This document shows, one piece after another, positions 1 to 6,432 of a DNA stretch of 12,756 nt (position 1 is its first letter; every line of letters starts with the position of its first letter). The position numbers and the translations under genes are program-made. The stretch covers positions 1 through 12,756 of the forward strand of contig RFUD01000023.1 in NCBI GenBank assembly GCA_009923125.1, given 5' to 3'. This stretch comes from Planctomycetia bacterium (GTDB taxonomy: Bacteria; Planctomycetota; Planctomycetia; Pirellulales; UBA1268). The notes under the pieces are model-generated. The model saw only the letters and a program-made list of their open reading frames with translations. It had not been told where the DNA came from and did no database searches.

Positions 1-134
1 GGGGCGGCCCCGCTGAAGCCAGCGGAAAAACCGGGCGGATTCGGCAAACCCTGCCGATTCGGAGGGGGAATCTGCCCGCCGGCGGTCGGGAAGTCCGAAT
101 TCCGAAGGGCATCCCCGCGGCAGCCGAGGCTCGT

Positions 135-947
135 GTGCGACCGCATCCTTCATCCGGCCGTGGCCGTCGTGTCGCCATGGTCGCCATCTGCCTGGCGGCC
201 TGGGGCGGTCAGCGCGGCCCGGCCGTCGAACTCGATGCCGACCGTGATGCGTTCACCCCATCGGCGTTCAGCGTCGCGGCCGGCCGCGGGCTCGTGGAGG
301 GTTCCGCGGTGTACATCGACAACCTCGCGGGGCTGCCCACGAACAACTATCCCGAGCTGCTCATCCGGCACGGGGCCAACGACTGGTGGGAGTGGCGGTT
401 CGGCGTGAACTACGGGGTCGGGTCGCAGGGCACCGTCGTGACGAGCGTGGAGGTCGGGGAGGGCACCCTCGACGGCGGCACGCTCTACGAGTCGAGCATT
501 CTCTACGGCTTCAAGCTGGCGACCTCGCGGCAGGACGGCTGGCGGCCCGACACCTGCATCATCATGGAGGCATCGACGCCCACCTCCGGCGACCTGTTCG
601 GCACCGTGCCCGTCGCGACGTACGTGGCGGGGTGGGAAGTGGCCGACGCGTGGCGGGTCGACGGGGCGATCCGCTACGCCTACTCCGAGGCGCATGCGGG
701 ATGGTTCAGCCGCTGGAGTCCGTCGGTCGTGCTGCGCAGGCCGGTGACGGAGCGATTCGAGGTGCATGTCGAGTGGTTCGGCTCATTCACCCAGGGCCTC
801 GAGGACAATACGCAGCAGCCGTTCATCAGTCCGGGTTTTCATTACGGCATCACGCGTTGCGTGGAGATCGGCCTGCGCGTGGGCTGGGGACTGACGCCCG
901 ACGCGGCGCCGTTCTTCTCCGACGCCGGCATCGCGATCCAGTACTGA
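135..947 (+). CDS. Outer-membrane beta-barrel protein, MetA-pathway/transporter-like (Phenol_MetA_deg type)
   Basis: This 270-residue protein begins with a basic stretch (RGRR) and a short hydrophobic core (VAMVAICLAAW), consistent with a Sec signal peptide over residues 1-30. The rest is rich in alternating aromatic and polar segments typical of beta strands, such as residues around DWWEWRFGVNYGV and GITRCVEIGLRVGWG, and it ends in an aromatic residue (IAIQY), as outer-membrane barrels do. The pattern matches the Phenol_MetA_deg/transporter family, whose members are about 240-300 residues and whose substrate is usually unknown. I chose the GTG at 135 because GAGG lies 5 bases upstream and because it gives a complete signal peptide; the ATG at 177 has no ribosome site and trims the n-region. 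It is the only plus-strand gene and converges on the gene ending at 962. The family call is by recognition, without a search. Confidence 0.75.
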   Translation: MRPHPSSGRGRRVAMVAICLAAWGGQRGPAVELDADRDAFTPSAFSVAAGRGLVEGSAVYIDNLAGLPTNNYPELLIRHGANDWWEWRFGVNYGVGSQGTVVTSVEVGEGTLDGGTLYESSILYGFKLATSRQDGWRPDTCIIMEASTPTSGDLFGTVPVATYVAGWEVADAWRVDGAIRYAYSEAHAGWFSRWSPSVVLRRPVTERFEVHVEWFGSFTQGLEDNTQQPFISPGFHYGITRCVEIGLRVGWGLTPDAAPFFSDAGIAIQY

Positions 948-961
948 CGCCGGGCGGCCGC

Positions 962-1471
962 TCAGCCCGGGGGCTTTCGCGGCCACCACCACGTGAGGTT
1001 CACCCACCACGCGGGCAGCCAGTGCCGCCGCTGCCCGCCTCCACAGCAGCCGGCGGCGCACCTGCCGGAGCAGCCGTCGCACACGTAGCCCACCTTCCGC
1101 ACGATCGTCGGCACATCCTCGTCCACGGTTTCCCTGCGGATCCTCTTGCAGGATCGCACGCGGCCGCGGCACGCGCACGGTTCCTCACGGCAACCGGTGC
1201 AGGTCGTGCCGGCGGCGTGCCCGTCGAGAAACCGGGGACCGCCGCCGCAGCCGGCCACGCAGATCGGCTCGCACGTCACCTCGAACTCGACCTTCGGACG
1301 TTTCTTCGTGCCCGGCTCGCACACGCACACGGGGGCGAGGCCGCACGTGGCGCCGCAGTGCATGCAGGCCGGCGGCTTGCGTTCCTTCGGCTTGTCGGCC
1401 GGCTTGTCGGCCGCACCGCAGGCAGAGAGCGCGCCGGCGAGGAGCAGGGCGGTGATGGCCGGCTTGTGCAT
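962..1471 (-). CDS. Cysteine-rich lipoprotein of unknown function
   Basis: A 169-residue protein with a clear lipoprotein signal: MHKPAITALLLAGALSAC, a lipobox (LSAC) with the lipid-modified Cys at residue 18. The mature part has a short charged linker containing a repeated ADKP and then 18 further cysteines, many in CxxC, CxC or CC arrangements (CMHCGATC, CVCEP, CTGC, CAC, CDGC, CC). The end is Trp/Arg/Pro rich (WWVNLTWWWPRKPPG). Cys-rich exported proteins of this style are common in planctomycetes, but I know of no assigned function; metal binding or disulfide cross-linking at the surface is possible but is inference. It starts 30 bases downstream of the porin stop and is probably in its operon. 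Its stop lies 14 bases from the stop of the convergent plus-strand gene. Confidence 0.8.
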   Translation of the reverse strand: MHKPAITALLLAGALSACGAADKPADKPKERKPPACMHCGATCGLAPVCVCEPGTKKRPKVEFEVTCEPICVAGCGGGPRFLDGHAAGTTCTGCREEPCACRGRVRSCKRIRRETVDEDVPTIVRKVGYVCDGCSGRCAAGCCGGGQRRHWLPAWWVNLTWWWPRKPPG

Positions 1472-1501
1472 GACGGGGTGCTCCGTGTCGGGCGTGAGGC
1501 G

Positions 1502-3064
1502 TCAGAAGTCGTAGTCGAACCGCATGCCGTAGGCATCGGTGATGCTGTTGCCGGCGCGCCGGTCCTCGAGAAACGCGCGGATGTAGTTGAATTTCCAGCG
1601 GGTGTAGGGGTTGAGGTACCAGTTGAGGCCGACCGTGAAGTCGGTGAGGTTGTTCCCGCTGATGTCCTTGTCGTTGAGCACGATGTTCGAGTAGCGGGCG
1701 GCGATCTCCCAGGCGCCCAGCCCCGTCTGGATGCCCTGTGATTTCGTGCGCACGCGGAAGAAGTCCTCGAAGGGCTCCACGCGTTTGTGGATGCCCTGCT
1801 TCCGGTCGTAGGGGCGGTGCTCGCCGGTGAGGAAGTAGCTGACCTGCGCCATGTAGCCGTTGAAGAAGAGGTCGGGGCGACCGGTGCGATGCACCGCGGC
1901 GAACGCATATTCCGACTGCAGCGACAGCGGTCCGAGGATCAGCGCGAACTCCGGGTCGAAGAGCTGAAAGTGATCGACGTCCTTGACGTTTCCGGTGTCG
2001 ACGAAGATCGGGGCGAACGGGCTGGGGACGCCATTCTGATAGTTGCTCGGCGACGGCGGGCCGACCGGGCCGAAGACGTTGGCCGGCTGCTGTTTGCGGA
2101 TTTCCGGCGTGTTGCGAAAACGGACCTGATTCTGATACGCGTCGCGGTAGCTGTAGGCGGAGCCGAGGTGCAGGTAATACCGGCCGTCGCTCGCCTCGTC
2201 CCACCAGGGCAGCCACGTGCCGCGCATGGTCAGGGCCTGGCCGCTGTCGAAGGAGTCGTTGCCGGTGTTGTCGCTGTTGGTGCGGAACGTGCCGATCGCC
2301 CAGGTGGCGAGCTCGTCTTCCGTGTTGCCGTAGGCCATCGCCCCCATGTTGCGGGCGGGAGCGAACGTGTCGACGAGCGACCGTTCCATGAACGTGTTGT
2401 TGCGGTTCTGCGTGACGCGCTCGAGCGAGAAGGGCTCGAAGTAGTGACCGACGCGCACGTTTTGCAGCCACGGCAACTGCTTCCACTCGATGTAGTTGTC
2501 GAGGTAGCTGGGCTGGTTGGCGAGCGCGAAGTCGACGCCGAGGGAGTACTCGAAGACCTCGAAGGCGGTGCCCCGGCCGCCGATCCGCAGGCGGCGGAAC
2601 TGGGCGCCGTCCTGCAGGTCGCCGACCGCGGTCCGGCTGACCGCATCCTGCCCGAAGTACACCTGGTCGGCCTGCACCTGGCCGCTGAGGATGAACAGGG
2701 GCTTCTTCGCCTCGTCCTGCTTCTTCTTGTCGGCGGCGGTGGTGAGTTTTCCAAGGCTCTTCTCGACGCTGGAGAGCCGGTCGGCGATCGTCTCCGCCCC
2801 CTTGCCGCCGGACGTGTCCTTCCCCTCGCTTTTCGCGCCCGCCGGCGGAGCCTTCGCGGCCCGCAACTCCTCGAGTTCCTTTTCCAGCCGCAGGATGTCC
2901 GCCTGCAGGCTCTCGATGGCCGCCGTGGGCGGCGGAATCTCCTCGGCGCCCGCGGGAGCCTGGGCGACCGCGGGCGGCGCGAGCGCGAGCAGCAAGGACG
3001 CGACGGCGGCCGCTCCCGTTACCCGGCGACAGGCGCTGATTCGATCGGCGACGAAGGAGAGCAC
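1502..3064 (-). CDS. Phosphate-selective porin O/P-like outer-membrane protein
   Basis: From the GTG at 3064 the product is 520 residues. It opens with a signal peptide (residues 1-35, hydrophobic AAAVASLLLALAPPAVAQA). Next comes a Pro/Ala linker and a short coiled coil around residues 46-70 (IESLQADILRLEKELEELRA), then a Lys-rich linker. The barrel starts near FILSGQVQADQVYFGQD and contains strand pairs such as FRRLRIGGRGTAFEVFEYSL, the conserved-looking VGHYFEPFSLER, and a terminal MRFDYDF ending in Phe. This is the layout of planctomycete OprP/OprO-family porins, an N-terminal coiled coil plus barrel; substrate specificity cannot be read from the family. The frame stays open to an ATG at 3136, but that start lacks a ribosome site and adds 24 residues before the signal peptide, whereas the GTG at 3064 directly follows AGGGGTGAT. 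The Cys-rich lipoprotein gene follows 30 bases downstream. Confidence 0.88.
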   Translation of the reverse strand: MLSFVADRISACRRVTGAAAVASLLLALAPPAVAQAPAGAEEIPPPTAAIESLQADILRLEKELEELRAAKAPPAGAKSEGKDTSGGKGAETIADRLSSVEKSLGKLTTAADKKKQDEAKKPLFILSGQVQADQVYFGQDAVSRTAVGDLQDGAQFRRLRIGGRGTAFEVFEYSLGVDFALANQPSYLDNYIEWKQLPWLQNVRVGHYFEPFSLERVTQNRNNTFMERSLVDTFAPARNMGAMAYGNTEDELATWAIGTFRTNSDNTGNDSFDSGQALTMRGTWLPWWDEASDGRYYLHLGSAYSYRDAYQNQVRFRNTPEIRKQQPANVFGPVGPPSPSNYQNGVPSPFAPIFVDTGNVKDVDHFQLFDPEFALILGPLSLQSEYAFAAVHRTGRPDLFFNGYMAQVSYFLTGEHRPYDRKQGIHKRVEPFEDFFRVRTKSQGIQTGLGAWEIAARYSNIVLNDKDISGNNLTDFTVGLNWYLNPYTRWKFNYIRAFLEDRRAGNSITDAYGMRFDYDF

Positions 3065-3256
3065 ATCACCCCTGCGGACAGACGATTCACGGCGGTGCGG
3101 GTGCCTCGTGTCATTCACGTCGGCGCGACTGACCATCCAGTCGGTAGTATCGTCACAGCCCGCCCCGTCAGATGAGTCTTCCCAGACCCCCGACCTTGCC
3201 GAAATGCTTGGGAAAGTGCCTGAAAAAAGCCGTTCGAAGGCCGGAGCCGCCCCTGA

Positions 3257-4318
3257 TCAGGTCACGGCGGCGGTGGCGGCGGCTTGATCTGACCGCGCCA
3301 CGGCACGGATGACCTGGGTTTTCGGCCCGTGGGCTTCGCCCGCAAGACCGCGATCCCGGCCAGCAGTGACAGGACAACGATGATCCAAAAGCGGGTTGGC
3401 ATGCCGATGATCCTCGCTCCTCAAGCCCCCGCCGACACAGGGATGCCGACCGTAGTGCAGGCGATATTGGACGGCCGTCTGCCGGCCGGCAACCGCCGCG
3501 ACGTCGCGGTTGAAGCCAATCACCATCGCCTCGAGCATCGCAACAGTGTCGGGGTCGGCGGAATCGGGCCGACCCGAGCGGAACGGTGGTTGCGGGTCAT
3601 ATTCCATCATCAGTTGCACGCCCTTGGCATACGTCTCGTCCGTGAGGGCCTTGGCGAGCGTGAGGGCGAAATCGATCCCTGCCGTCACGCCGGCACCGGT
3701 GACGTAGTTTCCATCGACGACGACCCGCTCGGCTACCGGCTCGACCCCGAATGCCCGGAGCGACTCCAGTGCCAGCCAGTGAGTCGTGGCCCGTCGACCC
3801 CGGAGCAACCCCGCGGCGGCCAAAACCAGCGAGCCCGTGCAGACGCTTGTCACATACCGCGCACCAGCCGAGCGCGACGCGAGGAAATCGAGCACTTCCG
3901 GATCCTCCATCACGGCCAGCGTTCCGTCCGTACCCCCGGGGACGAAAACGACTGCCGGTGCATCGGTCGCGTCTGCAAGGGTCTGGGTCGGTCTGACGGG
4001 CACGCCAGTGTCCGACACGACCACGTCGGTCGACTTCCAGACCAACCTGGTCTTGTAGGTCGGTCCCAGGAGCGAGAAGACATGCTGCGGGCCGACCAGG
4101 TCGAGCGCGGTGAAGCGGGGGTAGACGAGCATGAGGATCTCGCCCCCCGGGCTCGCGGCTGGCGGCCCGTGCGCGTCCGACGCGGCATCACGGGGCGCGT
4201 CTCGGCGATCGAGCTTTTCGTCAGCGTGGCGTTTTGACTGAGCTCGTCCCAACTGGTGCCCGGCCGCGCCGGCCGCGATCATGCCTGCTACCGCCTTCGC
4301 CACGTCACGTCGATTCAT
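3257..4318 (-). CDS. DJ-1/PfpI family protein, isonitrile hydratase-like, with Tat-type signal
   Basis: A 353-residue protein. Residues 1-26 (MNRRDVAKAVAGMIAAGAAG) resemble a twin-arginine signal (RRDVAK plus an Ala/Gly hydrophobic core), followed by a charged linker. The DJ-1/PfpI glutamine-amidotransferase-like domain runs from about residue 58 to 275. The nucleophile elbow SVCTGS puts the catalytic Cys at 160 followed by Thr161, and Asp73 lies in PRFTALDLVGP. These three match the Asp-Cys-Thr set known to be essential in Pseudomonas isonitrile hydratase, as do GVTAGIDFALTLA and EYDPQPPF. The reaction would be hydration of isonitriles to formamides, but the substrate here is inference. The ATG at 4318 has AGGAG upstream. 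The last 75 residues after VAGRQ look low-quality (GRHPCVGGG, TAAVT) and overlap a better-looking small frame, so the real C-terminus may lie near residue 280-300. Confidence 0.85.
   Translation of the reverse strand: MNRRDVAKAVAGMIAAGAAGHQLGRAQSKRHADEKLDRRDAPRDAASDAHGPPAASPGGEILMLVYPRFTALDLVGPQHVFSLLGPTYKTRLVWKSTDVVVSDTGVPVRPTQTLADATDAPAVVFVPGGTDGTLAVMEDPEVLDFLASRSAGARYVTSVCTGSLVLAAAGLLRGRRATTHWLALESLRAFGVEPVAERVVVDGNYVTGAGVTAGIDFALTLAKALTDETYAKGVQLMMEYDPQPPFRSGRPDSADPDTVAMLEAMVIGFNRDVAAVAGRQTAVQYRLHYGRHPCVGGGLRSEDHRHANPLLDHRCPVTAGRDRGLAGEAHGPKTQVIRAVARSDQAAATAAVT
3262..3402 (-). CDS. Possible small membrane protein overlapping the DJ-1 gene 3' end
   Basis: A 46-codon frame in a different register from the DJ-1 gene. 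The product starts MPTRFW, continues with one hydrophobic helix (IIVVLSLLAGIAVL, residues 7-20), then a basic linker (RAKPTGRKPR) and ends in six prolines. An in-frame stop sits at 3421-3423, then GGAGCGAGG, and the ATG follows 12 bases after the GAGG, so start and ribosome site look genuine. The one-helix plus basic, proline-rich tail is a common design for small inner-membrane proteins. Nothing identifies a function. It would be translationally coupled to the DJ-1 gene if that gene ends early. The product is protein-like, but the small size keeps this tentative. Confidence 0.45.
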   Translation of the reverse strand: MPTRFWIIVVLSLLAGIAVLRAKPTGRKPRSSVPWRGQIKPPPPPP

Positions 4319-4366
4319 GGATGAATCTCCTGGGAGGTTGTCGCTCGATATCGATGCGCACCGCGG

Positions 4367-4798
4367 TCATCGGGGCCTCTGTCTTCCCATGCGGATCGGG
4401 GGAATGAGGTTCACCCCCGGCTTGACGCTGCACCTGCCGATCGACATGGACGAGCCTGATGCAGTCGATCCCAGGGGCCCCTGTCCATCGGGCCATCGAA
4501 CGGTGAGGGCGTAGTCGCCCTCGGGAAGTCCGATCGCGCCATCCGGCTGCGTCGGGACGAAATGTCCGTCCACACGCACCTTGACCGTCGCACCCTTCGC
4601 CCCGGGGCCTTCCCCCTCGGGCACGAATGTCACTTCGGCACCGATCGCAGGCTTGCCGCCGACGAAGAGTTCTCCATCTACCGGAAAGACCGGGACGGTA
4701 CGGGCCACGGGCCGGGCGCAACCGACCACCGCAACCCAACCCGAAGCCAGGAAAAAGGAAAGAGAAATGGCTACCGGTGTGAGAGCCGATCGTTGCAT
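4367..4798 (-). CDS. Small lipoprotein with carboxypeptidase-regulatory-like domain
   Basis: A 143-residue lipoprotein. The signal peptide is MQRSALTPVAISLSFFLASG, with lipobox VVGC and lipidated Cys at residue 27. The mature part begins with VPVFPVDGELFVGGKPAIGAEVTFVPEGE, the opening of the small planctomycete lipoproteins related to carboxypeptidase regulatory-like (transthyretin-type) domains. These carry a 'V.G.v..dGkP..ga.V.f.P' pattern and later GxYxLTVRW-type strands, here EGDYALTVRWPDG. I chose the ATG at 4798 because it places the signal peptide at the N-terminus; the open frame extends to 4882 but would add 28 unrelated residues overlapping the upstream gene. The ribosome site is weak. 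It sits directly downstream of the DUF1559 gene remnant, a pairing frequent in planctomycetes. The function is unknown. Confidence 0.72.
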   Translation of the reverse strand: MQRSALTPVAISLSFFLASGWVAVVGCARPVARTVPVFPVDGELFVGGKPAIGAEVTFVPEGEGPGAKGATVKVRVDGHFVPTQPDGAIGLPEGDYALTVRWPDGQGPLGSTASGSSMSIGRCSVKPGVNLIPPIRMGRQRPR

Positions 4799-4826
4799 GG
4801 GCGATCCGTGAAGCGGAATCAGACTC

Positions 4827-5418
4827 CTACCACGAGCCGACGGGCTGGCTGTTCGAACGGTTGATGACCTTTGCCCAGACATCTGGCGCGATCGCCGGCT
4901 CGATCACCCGGACGCTCCCATCGCCGAGAGCGACCTCCAGTTGGAGGTGTGGGGAACTGAACCAGTACAGGTCGCATGACTTCCGCGATCGCACGCCAAT
5001 GTTGCCCGGCACCGGAACATTCGGCACCAGCGGAAGAAAGGACTGGTCCCAGTAGTGCTCGAAATAGGTCCCCGCCTGGGCGGCCCAAACACCGTAGGAG
5101 GGAAAGTCGCACTGGTGGATTCGTTCGGCGAGCATGATCACGTTGGTCGAACCGGCGGTGCCGAAGGCATTCCCGATCGAGTATTGACTGAGACGCGGAT
5201 TCGGCGCGAGCGGTGCGGGCGCGAAGAGCGAGTGATTGGTCGTGTAGCTGGCACTGCGCTGTTGCACTGCCTGCCCCGCGCCGCGATGCCTCGCGAGCCG
5301 CCTGCACGGCCGGCAGCAGGAGCGCGACGAGCACCGCGATGATCGCGATCACCACGAGGAGTTCGACGAGCGTGAAGCCGGCGCGGCGGCGTCCCGTCCT
5401 CATGCGGATCGTGTTCAT
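4827..5418 (-). pseudogene. Broken DUF1559 / type IV pilin-like gene (internal deletion plus frameshift)
   Basis: The ATG at 5418, with GGAG about 10 bases upstream, opens a classic prepilin N-terminus. It has a basic leader ([14 protein letters not shown]), the cleavage site G/F after residue 14, and [20 protein letters not shown] followed by [13 protein letters not shown]. The frame then becomes nonsense ([13 protein letters not shown]). A second frame one register away, open from about 5267 to the stop at 4827, encodes a recognisable DUF1559 C-terminal half. That half includes [15 protein letters not shown], a shortened H-X9-DG motif ([17 protein letters not shown]) and a typical ending ([13 protein letters not shown]). 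The expected middle (Cys-Asn-Asn-Leu-Lys-Gln onward, roughly 100 residues) is missing, so the junction near 5265-5290 is a deletion that also shifts the frame. Intact family members are about 300 residues or more. Assembly error is the main alternative. Confidence 0.8.
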
Positions 5419-5493
5419 GGCGCGCTCCGCCGTGGGGCGGCGCCGTGCGCAGGTCACGGCGCCGCCCGGATTCCGGCGACTCCTGAGGGGATG

Positions 5494-6306
5494 TCAGACC
5501 GCCGCCCGTGCCGCCCGTCGGCGGAGCCACGGCCCGCACCCAAGCACCGCCAGGCCGGCCAGCGCCATGCCGTAGGTCGACGGCTCGGGAACCGGGGCCA
5601 GCGTCGCCGTCAGCGAGAAGTCGCCGAACGTCGTGCCGACAGCGGCCGACGGATCGAGGAGCTGCAGGGCATCGCCGATCAGGAGGTCACCCGCGATCGT
5701 GAGGTTGTTCCCCACCACCGCCACGCTTGGGGAGCCGATCGTCGCGAACTTCGCGTTGAGGAAATCGATGTTGCTCGTGAGAGCCAACACCGTTCCTGTG
5801 TAGCGCAGCGCGAAGTCGCCGTAGAGCAGTGAGCCCGTGAACCCCCCGGTCCACCGCTGCATGCTCGTCATCGCGATCTGCTCACCGTCGTTGCTGACGA
5901 AGGCGCCTGTATCTGACGACGTCGTCCAACTCCCCAGCACGTTGGCCGGATCGATGTCGAGGGTCGTGCTCTGCCGGGCCCGCCCGTCTCCCGTCGTCGG
6001 ACTCACCCCGTCCGGGCGGATCGGATCGGACAGAAGCACGGTCCCGGCCGTGGGCCGCGTGAAGGCCTGGTTGCCCGGTGCTGCACCGGAGAGGCACACC
6101 GCCCTTGTCGTGGCAGCGTCGAAGTAGGCATTGAAGGCACTGATCGAGTTCGCTTTGCCCTCGGTGAGATTGAGGGTCATCGAACCGCCGGTGATCGTCA
6201 CCGCCAGAGCCTGCCCTTCGCCACCGACAGCCAACGCGAGTCCCAGAACCGCCGTCGGCACGACCGACAGGCGCACGATCCTCCCCAACCATGAAACAGA
6301 AACCAT
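5494..6306 (-). CDS. PEP-CTERM sorting-domain protein
   Basis: A 270-residue exported protein. Residues 1-35 form a signal peptide (SVVPTAVLGLALAVGGEGQALA). The central 200 residues are Thr/Ser/Gly-rich and beta-like, without an enzyme motif I recognise. The last 32 residues are a textbook PEP-CTERM tail: VPEPSTYGMALAGLAVLG, a hydrophobic helix and a basic cluster (WLRRRAARAAV). Such tails are recognised by exosortase-type transpeptidases, and the protein is presumably sorted to the surface or extracellular matrix; no exosortase gene is visible here. I chose the ATG at 6306 because GAGGAG lies about 11 bases upstream and the signal peptide begins there; the frame is open to 6375. It lies 126 bases downstream of the Cys-rich membrane protein gene. 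Confidence 0.9.
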   Translation of the reverse strand: MVSVSWLGRIVRLSVVPTAVLGLALAVGGEGQALAVTITGGSMTLNLTEGKANSISAFNAYFDAATTRAVCLSGAAPGNQAFTRPTAGTVLLSDPIRPDGVSPTTGDGRARQSTTLDIDPANVLGSWTTSSDTGAFVSNDGEQIAMTSMQRWTGGFTGSLLYGDFALRYTGTVLALTSNIDFLNAKFATIGSPSVAVVGNNLTIAGDLLIGDALQLLDPSAAVGTTFGDFSLTATLAPVPEPSTYGMALAGLAVLGCGPWLRRRAARAAV

Positions 6307-6357
6307 GAAAATGTCTCCTCGGAAGGCCCATCGCCATGGTGCGGAGCTCCCCGCCGC

Positions 6358-6373
6358 GCAGGCACACGCCTGC
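6358..6373. repeat. Intergenic hairpin 1 (GCAGGC/GCCTGC)
   Basis: A perfect 6-bp stem with loop ACAC, lying in the leader of the PEP-CTERM gene. Its arms are the same hexamers as those of the hairpin at 6407-6422 but in the opposite order, so arms from the two hairpins can also pair with each other. No U-tract follows on either strand. Confidence 0.6.
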
Positions 6374-6406
6374 ATGACGGAGGGGAACGCACGAGCCGTT
6401 GCAGAT

Positions 6407-6422
6407 GCCTGCGGAGGCAGGC
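6407..6422 (-). terminator. Intergenic hairpin 2 after the Cys-rich gene
   Basis: GCCTGC, loop GGAG and GCAGGC form a perfect 6-bp stem about ten bases past the stop of the Cys-rich membrane protein gene, the usual place for a transcript end. There is no U-run, so the terminator call is weak. Its arms are complementary to those of the hairpin at 6358-6373. Confidence 0.4.
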
Positions 6423-6432
6423 TGGAGGCGGC

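Noticed and set aside
10..25. Hairpin CCGCTG-AAGC-CAGCGG followed by AAAAA
   Set aside because: It has no U-tract in the right place on either strand, and there is no visible gene end beside it.
1389..1412. Tandem 12-base repeat GGCTTGTCGGCC x2
   Set aside because: It simply encodes the repeated ADKP linker of the Cys-rich lipoprotein; two units do not make a repeat array.
386..1741. Long plus-strand open frame (451 codons) across the first three genes
   Set aside because: It runs through a plus-strand gene in another frame and then antisense to two others; composition is low-complexity and no domain is seen.
1787..3175. Long plus-strand open frame opposite the porin gene
   Set aside because: It has a Val/Glu/Arg-rich shadow composition; the minus strand shows the signal peptide, coiled coil and barrel.
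3168..3377. Minus-strand 69-codon frame beginning MSCHCWPG
   Set aside because: Arg-rich with no helix or ribosome site; the overlapping frame at 3262-3402 is far more protein-like.
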